Below the pieces are notes generated by a model. It was not told the origin of the DNA. It saw only the letters and a program-made list of their open reading frames with translations, and ran no database searches. Positions 26,086-34,584 of a stretch of 64,000 bases of DNA are shown piece by piece. The stretch is from Erysipelatoclostridium sp. An173 (lineage in GTDB: Bacteria; Bacillota_I; Bacilli_A; Erysipelotrichales; Coprobacillaceae): assembly GCF_002160495.1 (NCBI RefSeq), contig NZ_NFKR01000002.1, forward strand, positions 1 through 64,000, given 5' to 3'. Position 1 is the first letter of the stretch. The number at the start of each line of letters is the position of its first letter. The translations under genes were made by a program, and so were the position numbers.

Positions 26086-26105
26086 AAAAGGGCATTAGCC
26101 CTTTT
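26086..26105 (-). terminator. Terminator-like hairpin between argG and argH
   Basis: AAAAGGGC (26086-26093) pairs with GCCCTTTT (26098-26105) around four bases; on the minus strand it ends in a short T run. It begins at the argG stop and precedes the argH ribosome binding site, so it may attenuate argH or stabilise the argG message. Confidence 0.55.
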
Positions 26106-27316
26106 TATTTTTTATTATTTAATTTCATTGCTCTAACTTTAGTTGAAAGTCCATATAAAGTAATGAATCCTTCAGCATCATGATGATCATATAAATCACC
26201 AGTAGCAAAGCTTGCGATATCTTCATCATATAATGAATATGGTGAAGTAGTACCTTCTTTAATAATATTACCTTTATATAATCTAAATTTAGTTGTTCCG
26301 CTAACAACTTCTTGAGTTTTATCAACAAAAGCAGTTAAAGCTTCTCTAAGTGGTGAAAACCATTTAGCACCATAAACTAATTCTGCAAACTCTACAGATA
26401 CCAAGCGTTTATATTTTAAAGTTTCACGATCAAGAACTAATTCTTCTAATTGGCGATGAGCTTCCATTAAAATAGTTCCCCCTGGAGTTTCATAAACACC
26501 ACGAGATTTCATACCAACAACACGGTTTTCAACGATATCTACAATACCAATTCCATGTTTTCCACCTAATTCATTTAATTCTTCTAAAATAGCAGTTAGT
26601 GATTTAGCTTTACCGTTAATTTTAACTGGGACCCCTTTTTCCCATTCAAGTACGACATGTTCTGCTTCATCAGGTGCTTTTTCTGGTGAATTAGATAAAA
26701 CTAATAAATGGTCATAATTTGGTGTATTTTCAGGATTTTCAAGTTCTAACCCTTCATGAGAAATATGCCAAATATTACGATCACGTGAATAACTTGAATC
26801 AGCTGAGAATGGTAAATCAATACCATGTTCTTTACAATATTCAATTTCAGATTCTCTAGAATCCATTGTCCATTTTGGATCACGCCAAGCAGCAATGATT
26901 TTTAAATCAGGTGCTAAGGCTTTAATACCAAGCTCAAAACGAATCTGGTCATTTCCTTTACCAGTAGCCCCATGACAAATTGCAGTAGCCCCTTCTTGTC
27001 TAGCTACATCTACTAATACTTTAGCAATTAAAGGTCTTGCAGTAGCAGTTCCTAATAAGTATTTATATTCGAAGACAGCATCAGCTTGAACAGTAGGCAT
27101 AATATAGTCTTTAACATATTCATCAACTACATGTTTTACATATAATTTAGTTGCGCCACAAGCTTTTGCTCGTTCTTCAAGGCCGTCTAATTCATCGCCT
27201 TGTCCAACGTCGATACAACAGCAGATTACTTCATAGTCATAATTTTCTTTTAACCAAGGAATAATTGCAGTTGTGTCTAATCCGCCAGAGTAAGCAAGAA
27301 TAACTTTTTCTTTCAT
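26105..27316 (-). CDS. argG: Argininosuccinate synthase
   Basis: ATP-dependent joining of citrulline and aspartate. 403 residues, usual length. The N-terminal PP-loop motif is LAYSGGLDTTAI (about 8-19); GTATARPLIA and the ATICHGATGKGNDQIRFE segment (about 110-127) are also diagnostic. It is the first gene of argGH, reading away from the AI-2E family gene. A TTATAATG -10-like element lies about 35 bases upstream; no arginine T-box or clear ARG box was seen there. Confidence 0.96.
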   Translation of the reverse strand: MKEKVILAYSGGLDTTAIIPWLKENYDYEVICCCIDVGQGDELDGLEERAKACGATKLYVKHVVDEYVKDYIMPTVQADAVFEYKYLLGTATARPLIAKVLVDVARQEGATAICHGATGKGNDQIRFELGIKALAPDLKIIAAWRDPKWTMDSRESEIEYCKEHGIDLPFSADSSYSRDRNIWHISHEGLELENPENTPNYDHLLVLSNSPEKAPDEAEHVVLEWEKGVPVKINGKAKSLTAILEELNELGGKHGIGIVDIVENRVVGMKSRGVYETPGGTILMEAHRQLEELVLDRETLKYKRLVSVEFAELVYGAKWFSPLREALTAFVDKTQEVVSGTTKFRLYKGNIIKEGTTSPYSLYDEDIASFATGDLYDHHDAEGFITLYGLSTKVRAMKLNNKK

Positions 27317-27471
27317 CTAAAATTCCCCCTTAAAGTAACATTAAATTATCATTATAATAAACTAAAGTGTTTAAAATTGCAATGCTTTATCGTAATAATA
27401 ACCATTTTATTAATTGTTCATATTATAGTAATAATGATAAAATAAAATTATCTAAAAATCGGGAGGGCTTT

Positions 27472-28623
27472 ATGAATAAAATAGAAATAGATTATAAAAA
27501 AACATTAAAACTTGTCATAATTGCCATTATTGCATATTGGATTTTGAATCATTATCAAATAGTATTATCTTTGTTAAGTAAATTACTATCAGTTTTAATG
27601 CCATTTATTATTGGGTGCATGATTGCTTTTGTTTTAAATGTTTTAATGATAAGAATTGAAAAACAATTATCAAAAGTTATTGTAAATCCTAAGCTTAAAA
27701 TCCTTAAGCGGGTTTTAAGTATTCTTGGTTCAATTGCTCTGGTTGTCGGAGTAGTGGCCATTATCATTATTTTAATTATTCCAGAACTTGTTAGCGCTAT
27801 TAAAGTGATTGCTCTTTCTTTACCGGAAGTAATTGATAATTTACAAAACTGGACGGATAGTCATAGCATCTATTTACCACAACTAGAAAATCTGATTAAT
27901 CAAATAGATGTTGAAAGTCTAGGAAATGAGTTATCAAAATTTGCTAAAACAGAATTTAGTGGTGTGCTTGATTCGACCATTGATATATTAGCTGTTATCG
28001 TAAATGGGATTGTAAATTTTGTTTTAGGACTAGTTTTTGCAATATATATCTTAATGTCTAAAGAAACATTAAAGGATCAGACTAAAAGATTAATTAATGC
28101 TTATCTACCAAGCAAAGTAGCTGATAATATATTTGAAGTAGCACGACTTTCTAGAACTACTTTTTCTAATTTTATTATTGGACAAACAGTAGAAGCTTTT
28201 ATCTTAGGAGCGCTATGTACAATTGGAATGATTATTTTAGGATTGCCATATGCTCCAATGGTGGGTTCTTTAGTAGGAATTACAGCCTTTATTCCAATTA
28301 TCGGTGCTTTTATTGGTGGGGCAATTGGAGCATTTATGATTTTTACGGTTGATTATATGCAAGCTTTTATCTTTATTATTTTCCTAGTTATTTTACAACA
28401 ATTAGAAGGTGATTTGATTTATCCACGAGTAGTTGGGTCTACAATTGGCTTACCTTCAATTTGGGTTTTATTTGCAGTAACGGTTGGTGGTAGTTTATGG
28501 AGGATTACCGGAGTTTTATTAGGAGTACCAATAGTATCTGTAATTTATTCTTTAGTTAAAATACAAGTAAAAAATAGAGAGAAGCGACTGAAAGTTAAGG
28601 AGAATGTAGAGGTTATCGAATGA
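27472..28623 (+). CDS. AI-2E family transporter
   Basis: A 383-residue membrane protein of the AI-2E/UPF0118 (TqsA/YtvI/PerM) family: seven to eight helices with a long extracytoplasmic stretch of helices (about 110-190) and the conserved C-terminal GLPYAPMVGSLVGI, FIPIIGAFIGG and GDLIYPRVVGSTIGLP motifs. Members export solutes or exchange Na+(Li+)/H+; the autoinducer role is proven for few. ATG at 27472 follows GGGAGGG; the longer frame from 27367 has no site. Confidence 0.88.
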   Translation: MNKIEIDYKKTLKLVIIAIIAYWILNHYQIVLSLLSKLLSVLMPFIIGCMIAFVLNVLMIRIEKQLSKVIVNPKLKILKRVLSILGSIALVVGVVAIIIILIIPELVSAIKVIALSLPEVIDNLQNWTDSHSIYLPQLENLINQIDVESLGNELSKFAKTEFSGVLDSTIDILAVIVNGIVNFVLGLVFAIYILMSKETLKDQTKRLINAYLPSKVADNIFEVARLSRTTFSNFIIGQTVEAFILGALCTIGMIILGLPYAPMVGSLVGITAFIPIIGAFIGGAIGAFMIFTVDYMQAFIFIIFLVILQQLEGDLIYPRVVGSTIGLPSIWVLFAVTVGGSLWRITGVLLGVPIVSVIYSLVKIQVKNREKRLKVKENVEVIE

Positions 28624-28636
28624 TAACCTCATTTTT
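28609..28636 (+). terminator. Terminator after the AI-2E family gene
   Basis: GAGGTTATC (28609-28617) pairs with GATAACCTC (28622-28630), followed by ATTTTTATT. The stop codon lies at the hairpin loop. Confidence 0.9.
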
Positions 28637-28691
28637 ATTAAGATTCTATTAAAGTATATATTGGGGTGTTCTAAATGATATTTTAATGTGC

Positions 28692-28728
28692 TATAATCTA
28701 TTTAGAAAATAATCTAAATAGATTTTTA
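28692..28728 (+). promoter_or_regulatory. Promoter -10 with overlapping dyad, ABC exporter
   Basis: TATAAT at 28692-28697 runs into the perfect 11-bp dyad ATCTATTTAGA (28696-28706) and TCTAAATAGAT (28713-28723). Placed over the transcription start it could be a repressor operator; as RNA it would be a 5' hairpin followed by TTTTAG. No good -35 was identified. Confidence 0.45.
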
Positions 28729-28754
28729 GATTTGATAATTTGAGGGGGACTTAT

Positions 28755-29468
28755 ATGTTAAAAATTGAAAATTTAAGTAAGACTTTTGGTAGTAAAAAAG
28801 CAGTTGATAATTTATCACTGCATATAAAAAAGGGGCAAATATATGGTTTCATTGGTCATAATGGGGCTGGGAAAACTACAACATTAAAAGCAATTGCCGG
28901 AATACTACAATTTGATCAGGGTGATATTTTTATTGATGGTAAATCAATAAAAAACCAGCCGCTTGAATGTAAAAAAATCATGGCTTATATTCCTGATAAT
29001 CCTGATTTATATGAGTATTTAACAGGGATTAAGTATTTAAATTTTATTGCGGATGTTTATGGTGTTAGCCAGCAAGATCGTCAAGAAAGAATAAAAAAAT
29101 ATAGTGAGATGTTTGAAATTGCTGATTCATTAAAAGAACCTATTAGTGCTTATTCACATGGGATGAAACAAAAATTAGCAGTTATTTCAGCATTGATTCA
29201 TGATCCTAAATTGATTATTATGGATGAACCGTTTGTTGGTCTTGATCCTAAAGCTTCTCATTTGTTAAAAGAATTGATGCATGATTTATGTCAAGCAGGT
29301 GGCGCAATCTTTTTTTCAACCCATGTATTGGAAGTTGCTGAAAAACTATGTGATCAAATTGCAATCATAAAAAAGGGAAAATTAATTGTTTCTGGAAATA
29401 CTCAAGAAGTCATTGGTGATGATTCGTTAGAAGAAGTATTTTTAGAGTTGGAGGATGACCATGCTTAA
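28755..29468 (+). CDS. ABC transporter ATP-binding protein
   Basis: A 237-residue ATPase. Walker A is GHNGAGKTT, the signature is YSHGMKQKL (where most have LSGGQ), Walker B is LIIMDEPFVGLDP and the switch His is in STHVLE. It belongs to the exporter-type drug/lipid group (CcmA/EcsA-like). ATG at 28755 follows GAGGGGG. It overlaps the permease gene by a few bases. The pair resembles EcsAB in Bacillus, but substrate cannot be assigned. Confidence 0.9.
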   Translation: MLKIENLSKTFGSKKAVDNLSLHIKKGQIYGFIGHNGAGKTTTLKAIAGILQFDQGDIFIDGKSIKNQPLECKKIMAYIPDNPDLYEYLTGIKYLNFIADVYGVSQQDRQERIKKYSEMFEIADSLKEPISAYSHGMKQKLAVISALIHDPKLIIMDEPFVGLDPKASHLLKELMHDLCQAGGAIFFSTHVLEVAEKLCDQIAIIKKGKLIVSGNTQEVIGDDSLEEVFLELEDDHA

Positions 29469-31071
29469 AACATTAGTGAAAATTCGTTTTCAGGGCTTGT
29501 TTTTAAAGTCAATGATGGGAAGTAAAAAGAAAAAACTTAGTATTGGAAAGATGATTTTATTTTCGTTGCTTTTTATCTATTTAGGAATTGTCCTGGTAGC
29601 TGTTTTTGGATATTTTTTTGATTTAATAATCGAACCATTTATTGCAAGTGGTTATGAGTGGTTGTATTTTGGATTAATGGCTTTGGTTGTTATTTTGTTT
29701 TGTTTTTTGGGGAGTATTTTTTATACTCAACAGGAAATATATGGGGCTAAAGATAATGATTTGTTGTTATCGATGCCAATTAAAACAAGAGATATTTTAT
29801 TAAGTAGAATTTTAGTAGTTTTACTTTTGAATTATGTTTATGAAGCTTTAATTGCTTTACCGGCAATTATTGTTTATTATTTACATCAGCCTTTTAATGG
29901 TTTGCAAATGCTTATTTTTATAATTGTTTTTGTAACTTTGCCATTATTTGTTTTAGCATTAAGTTGTGTTTTTGGCTGGTTAATAACAATGATTTTAAAG
30001 AAGATACCTAGTAAAACTTTTATTACGATGGTTTTATCATTAGGAGTATTGGTAGCGTATTTTTATTTAGTAAATAAAATGCCTGAATATCTAGCTTCTT
30101 TAATAACAAATGGTGAAACGATCGGTGAAATTGTAGAAAGTAAATTATATCCAATTTATCACTTAGCTAAAGCTATTAGTGATATGAATTTATTTAGTCT
30201 GATTGTTTATTTATCAACGGCTTTAATACCGTTTGTACTTGTGATTTATTTATTGTCATTAAATTTTATTAAATTAACGACTTCAAAATCAGGAGTAAAG
30301 AAAGGAAAATTAAAACAAACAGATATTAAAACTAATGGTTTGAAAAAATCATTATTTATGCGTGAGTTAAGACATTTTACCTCTAATCCAATGGTAATGA
30401 TGAATTCAGCTATTGGAATTGCTTTTACAATTTTTTTAGCTGGGGCTTTAATTGTAAAAAGCAATGATGTAAAAATTATTGTTCAATCAATATCTCCTTT
30501 ATTGCAAGGAACATTAAGTGAGTGGCTCGTTGCTGGTTTGTGTTTAGTAATTATAGGGGTTAGTTCTTTTAACTATATTAGTGCTAGCTTGATTTCCTTA
30601 GAGGGAAATCGATTATGGATCATTAAATCATTACCACTTAAAACTAAAGATATATTAGATAGTAAATTGTTATTGCATATCGTACTTTGTATACCACCAG
30701 CTATTATCTTCTCTTTAGCGGGAATATATGTTTTTTCGCTTGATATTGTTGATGCATTAATAGTGATTTTGGTACCAGTGATCTTTATCGTTTTTGAAGC
30801 AATTTTTGGTTTATTGATAAATTTATGGAAACCAAAATTTGATTGGGTAAATGAGACAATTGTTGTTAAACAAAGTATGGCTGTAATGATTGCAATGCTT
30901 GGAACAATGGCTTTTGTTGTCTTGGTTGCCGGTGGTTATATTCTGTTATTTAATGAGTTTATTAGTGCTATTAATTATACGTATTTAATTGCAGTAATTC
31001 TAATTGTTTTGGATATCTTTGGCTATTATTTATTGAATACCTGGGGTGCTAAACAATTCGCTAAATTTTAA
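29461..31071 (+). CDS. ABC transporter permease, EcsB/YthQ-like
   Basis: A large membrane protein of about 536 residues with some twelve hydrophobic segments in two halves joined by a basic cytoplasmic loop (TSKSGVKKGKLKQT). It partners the ATPase gene, which it overlaps by eight bases when the ATG at 29461 is used (GGAGG six bases before); the ATG at 29455 is less well placed. Size and topology resemble the ABC-2-type exporters of Firmicutes whose substrates are unknown. Confidence 0.8.
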   Translation: MLKTLVKIRFQGLFLKSMMGSKKKKLSIGKMILFSLLFIYLGIVLVAVFGYFFDLIIEPFIASGYEWLYFGLMALVVILFCFLGSIFYTQQEIYGAKDNDLLLSMPIKTRDILLSRILVVLLLNYVYEALIALPAIIVYYLHQPFNGLQMLIFIIVFVTLPLFVLALSCVFGWLITMILKKIPSKTFITMVLSLGVLVAYFYLVNKMPEYLASLITNGETIGEIVESKLYPIYHLAKAISDMNLFSLIVYLSTALIPFVLVIYLLSLNFIKLTTSKSGVKKGKLKQTDIKTNGLKKSLFMRELRHFTSNPMVMMNSAIGIAFTIFLAGALIVKSNDVKIIVQSISPLLQGTLSEWLVAGLCLVIIGVSSFNYISASLISLEGNRLWIIKSLPLKTKDILDSKLLLHIVLCIPPAIIFSLAGIYVFSLDIVDALIVILVPVIFIVFEAIFGLLINLWKPKFDWVNETIVVKQSMAVMIAMLGTMAFVVLVAGGYILLFNEFISAINYTYLIAVILIVLDIFGYYLLNTWGAKQFAKF

Positions 31072-31100
31072 GCTTGTAAATAAGAAATGTTAAAATTTGT

Positions 31101-31128
31101 TTGACAAAATCATTTTCCGTATTATAAT
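31101..31128 (+). promoter_or_regulatory. argCJB promoter
   Basis: A consensus TTGACA -35 (31101-31106) and TATAAT -10 (31123-31128) with a 16-base spacer, directly upstream of the T-box leader. Confidence 0.85.
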
Positions 31129-31134
31129 ATTAGT

Positions 31135-31365
31135 CAAACTCGATGACTAAAAGAGTAGTCTTAATGATGGTTTTAGCGAGCTAGCGTTGGTGGAAGGTTA
31201 GTAATCTAGTTAAGATAAAGCGCATTTACGAGAGGAAAGTGGGAAATAATAGTATCACTTTCGGGTTATCGCCCTTATCGATGAAAGTGGTCATAAGGTC
31301 AACTTATGATAATTAGAGTGGTAACGCGGTTAATTTCGTCTCTTGGTTCAAGAGACGTTTTTTAT
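31135..31365 (+). promoter_or_regulatory. T-box leader of argCJB, probable arginine specifier
   Basis: A tRNA-sensing riboswitch. The stem I apical motif AGCGAGCTAGCGTTGGTG (from 31175) matches the T-box consensus; the T-box itself reads AGAGTGGTAACGCGG (31315-31329), two changes from the consensus; and the terminator is a perfect 9-bp stem CGTCTCTTG/CAAGAGACG (31337-31357) with TTTTTTA. On the 3' side of stem I the most likely specifier codon is CGC at 31221-31223, followed by the usual purine, i.e. arginine. Uncharged tRNA-Arg would favour the antiterminator and switch on argCJB. Specifier position is inferred from alignment by eye. Confidence 0.88.
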
Positions 31366-31394
31366 TTATATTAAAGAAATGGGGGACTAACAAA

Positions 31395-32432
31395 ATGATT
31401 AGAGTAGGTATAGTAGGGGCAACTGGATATGGTGGTTGTGAACTAGTACGATTTTTATTAACACATAAAGACGTTGAGATTAAATGGGTTTCATCAAGGA
31501 CATACACTGATCAAGAGTATAGTTCTGTTTATTCAAGTTATTTTAAATTATTAGATCAAAAATGTGTTGATGAAAATATTGAAGATTATTTAGATGATGT
31601 TGATGTTGTATTTTTTGCAACACCACAAGGGGTATGTGCTAAAACAGTTAATGAAAATGTCTTGAATAAGGTCAAGGTGATTGACTTGAGTGCTGATTAT
31701 CGTATCAAAGATGTTGCAACATATGAAGCCTGGTATGGAATTAAGCATGCTTCACCACAATTTATTGATGAGGCTGTTTATGGATTATGTGAGATTAATC
31801 GTGAAAAAATAAAAGCAGCTCGTTTAATTGCTAATCCAGGATGTTATCCAACTTGTTCAATTTTATCAATATATCCACTTGTAAAAGCAAATTTAATTGA
31901 AACAGATACGTTGATAATTGATGCTAAAAGCGGAGTTAGCGGTGCTGGTAGATCTGCTAAAGTTGCTAATTTATATTGTGAAGTTAATGAAAGTATCAAA
32001 GCTTATGGGGTAACAACACATCGCCATACACCAGAAATTGAAGAACAGCTAGGCTATGTAGCTAATAAAACTGTTTTATTGAATTTTACACCACATTTAG
32101 TACCGATGAATCGTGGCATTTTAGTAACGGCTTATGCTAAATTGAAACCAGGTGTTAGTAAAGAAGATGTTGAAAAAGCTTATCAATGTTATGATGATGA
32201 ATATTTTGTTAGGGTATTAAAACCAGGAGTTGTTCCTGAAGTAAGAAGTGTTAAGGCAAGCAATTTTGTTGATGTAAATTATCAAATTGACCCACGTACT
32301 AATCGAGTTATTATGATGGGCGCTATGGATAATTTAGTTAAAGGTGCTGCTGGGCAGGCTATTCAAAATATGAATATTATGTTTGGTCTTGATGAAAAAG
32401 AAGGTTTAATGTTAGCACCAGCAATTTTATAG
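31395..32432 (+). CDS. argC: N-acetyl-gamma-glutamyl-phosphate reductase
   Basis: Third step of arginine synthesis, NADPH-dependent. 345 residues. The Rossmann start is VGIVGATGYGG (4-14) and the catalytic Cys150 is in ANPGCYPT; the later THRHTPEIEE and TPHLVPMNRGI motifs are typical. It is first in argCJB behind the T-box, with a GGGGGA site before ATG. Confidence 0.96.
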   Translation: MIRVGIVGATGYGGCELVRFLLTHKDVEIKWVSSRTYTDQEYSSVYSSYFKLLDQKCVDENIEDYLDDVDVVFFATPQGVCAKTVNENVLNKVKVIDLSADYRIKDVATYEAWYGIKHASPQFIDEAVYGLCEINREKIKAARLIANPGCYPTCSILSIYPLVKANLIETDTLIIDAKSGVSGAGRSAKVANLYCEVNESIKAYGVTTHRHTPEIEEQLGYVANKTVLLNFTPHLVPMNRGILVTAYAKLKPGVSKEDVEKAYQCYDDEYFVRVLKPGVVPEVRSVKASNFVDVNYQIDPRTNRVIMMGAMDNLVKGAAGQAIQNMNIMFGLDEKEGLMLAPAIL

Positions 32433-32443
32433 GGGGAATAGAA

Positions 32444-33661
32444 ATGAAAATAATTGAAACAGGAACTGTTACTTCACCAAAAGGGTTTCTTGGTGTTGGT
32501 GAACATGTTGGTATAAAGAAAGAAAAGAAAGATTTAGCTTTAATCTATAGTACTGTAGCTGCTAAAGCTGTGGGGACATTTACTCAAAACGTTGTTAAAG
32601 CGGCACCAGTATTATGGGATAAAATGATCGTTGAAAATTATGACCATGCTCGAGTAATTGCAATCAATAGTGGGGTTGCTAATGCTTGTACTGGTCAAGA
32701 AGGAATCGAAAATAATGAAGAGTTTGCTAAAATAGTAGCTGATAATTTTTCAATTAATAAAGAAGAAGTATTAATTTGTTCGACAGGAGTAATTGGTAAA
32801 CAATTACCAATGGAAGTTATTAAAAATGGGGTTGAACAAGTTAAACCGTTATTAAAAGAAGATGGTGGGATGGATGTAGCAACAGCTATTTTAACTACAG
32901 ATACTAAAGCTAAACATCTTGCTGTGGAAATTGAATTAGGTGGTAAAACAGTAACTATTGGGGCTTGCTGTAAAGGTTCAGGAATGATTCATCCTAATAT
33001 GGCAACAATGCTTGGTTTTATTACTACTGATTGTAATATCTCTAAAACTTTATTAAATAAGGCTTTAAAAGAAATTATTCCTGATACATTTAATATGATT
33101 TCAGTTGATAGAGATACTTCAACTAATGATACGGTATTATTATTAGCTAATGGATTGGCTAATAATCCAGAAATTAATGAAGAAAATACTGATTATCAAG
33201 TATTTAAAGAGGCTTTATATTATGTTAATGAATTTTTAGCTAAAGCAATTGCTGGTGATGGAGAAGGGGCTACTAAATTATTAGAAGTACAGGTACATGG
33301 CGCTAATAGTATTAATCAGGCTAAAGTGATTGCTAAAAGCGTTTGTACATCACCATTAGTTAAAACAGCAATCTATGGTAATGATGCCAATTGGGGAAGA
33401 TTGCTATGTGCAATGGGTTATTCAGGGGAACAATTTGACCCATATAATGTTGATTTAAAAATTGCTAGTGAGTTTGGAATATTACAATTAGTAGCTAAGG
33501 GGATGGCAACTGATTATAGTGAAGAATTAGCAACAAAAATCTTGTCGAGCAGTGAAGTAAAAGCAATTATTGATATTCATAATGGAAATTATCAAGCGAC
33601 AGCATGGGGTTGTGATTTAACATATGATTATGTAAAAATCAATGCTGATTATCGCTCATAG
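32444..33661 (+). CDS. argJ: Glutamate N-acetyltransferase / amino-acid acetyltransferase
   Basis: Recycles the acetyl group from N-acetylornithine to glutamate and may also make acetylglutamate de novo. 405 residues, normal length. The self-cleavage site is Thr188 in HPNMATMLGF, where the precursor splits into alpha and beta chains. GACCKGSGMIHPN precedes it. It lies 11 bases after argC. With ArgJ present, the pathway here is the cyclic form; an ArgA-type synthase is not in the window. Confidence 0.95.
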   Translation: MKIIETGTVTSPKGFLGVGEHVGIKKEKKDLALIYSTVAAKAVGTFTQNVVKAAPVLWDKMIVENYDHARVIAINSGVANACTGQEGIENNEEFAKIVADNFSINKEEVLICSTGVIGKQLPMEVIKNGVEQVKPLLKEDGGMDVATAILTTDTKAKHLAVEIELGGKTVTIGACCKGSGMIHPNMATMLGFITTDCNISKTLLNKALKEIIPDTFNMISVDRDTSTNDTVLLLANGLANNPEINEENTDYQVFKEALYYVNEFLAKAIAGDGEGATKLLEVQVHGANSINQAKVIAKSVCTSPLVKTAIYGNDANWGRLLCAMGYSGEQFDPYNVDLKIASEFGILQLVAKGMATDYSEELATKILSSSEVKAIIDIHNGNYQATAWGCDLTYDYVKINADYRS

Positions 33662-33679
33662 TTAATAAGGGGGAAATAT

Positions 33680-34552
33680 ATGGTACAAACAAGAACGATT
33701 GAACAAAGTAAAGCCCAAGTATTGGTTGATGCTTTAAGTTATATTCAAAAATTTAATGGGAACATTGTTGTTATCAAATATGGTGGCAGTGCCATGACTA
33801 ATGAAGTAATAAAACATAGTGTTTTAAAAGATATCGCGGTATTAAAATCAGTAGGGATCAAACCGGTTATCGTTCATGGTGGTGGTAATGATATTAATAA
33901 ATGGTTAACAAAAGTAGGAATTAAAAGTAATTTTAAAAATGGTTTACGGGTTACTGATAAAGAAACTTTAGAAGTTGCTGAAATGGTTTTATCAGGCAAA
34001 ATTAATAAAGGGTTAGTTCAGCATATGGAACGAATTGGAACACATGCTGTTGGTTTGTCAGGGAAAGATGGTAATTTAATTACAGTAAAAAAAGCATTGC
34101 CTAAAGGTGAAGATATAGGTTATGTTGGTGAAATTATTAATGTTGATATTAATTTAATTGAAACATTATTAGAAAAAGATTATACGCCAATAATTTCAAC
34201 TATAGGTTTAGATAGTAAATATAATGCTTATAATATTAATGCTGATGATGTAGCGACAGCTGTTGCTCGCGGCTTGAAAGCAAGTAAATTAGTATTTTTG
34301 ACAGATATTGAAGGAGTTTTAAAAGATCCAAATGATCCAAGTACTTTGATATCGGTTATTGATACTAAGTCAGCTAAAGAGTTGTTTGAACAAGGGGTAA
34401 TTACTGGGGGAATGATTCCTAAATTGAAGAATTGTCTAGATGCTGTTCAAGAAGATGTAAAAAAGGTTCATATTTTAGATGGTCGTCTTGAACATAGTTT
34501 ATTGATAGAAATTTTTACAACTAATGGTGTTGGAACAGAAATTAAAAAATAA
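33680..34552 (+). CDS. argB: Acetylglutamate kinase
   Basis: Phosphorylates N-acetylglutamate, second step of arginine synthesis. 290 residues. The amino-acid kinase fold motifs IKYGGSAM and PVIVHGGGNDIN, and the C-terminal LTDIEGVL, are visible, as is GGMIPKL. The N-terminal extension (about 25 residues) is of the length linked in other species to hexamerisation and arginine feedback, which I do not claim here. Last gene of the T-box operon; argD is missing after it. Confidence 0.95.
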   Translation: MVQTRTIEQSKAQVLVDALSYIQKFNGNIVVIKYGGSAMTNEVIKHSVLKDIAVLKSVGIKPVIVHGGGNDINKWLTKVGIKSNFKNGLRVTDKETLEVAEMVLSGKINKGLVQHMERIGTHAVGLSGKDGNLITVKKALPKGEDIGYVGEIINVDINLIETLLEKDYTPIISTIGLDSKYNAYNINADDVATAVARGLKASKLVFLTDIEGVLKDPNDPSTLISVIDTKSAKELFEQGVITGGMIPKLKNCLDAVQEDVKKVHILDGRLEHSLLIEIFTTNGVGTEIKK

Positions 34553-34584
34553 CGAAGTGATTTTCATCATTTCGTTATTTTTTT
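34551..34584. terminator. Bidirectional terminator after argB
   Basis: AACGAAGTGAT (34551-34561) pairs with ATCATTTCGTT (34566-34576), one G-U pair, followed by ATTTTTTT. The stop codons of argB and of the convergent phosphoesterase-like gene lie at its edges. Confidence 0.85.
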
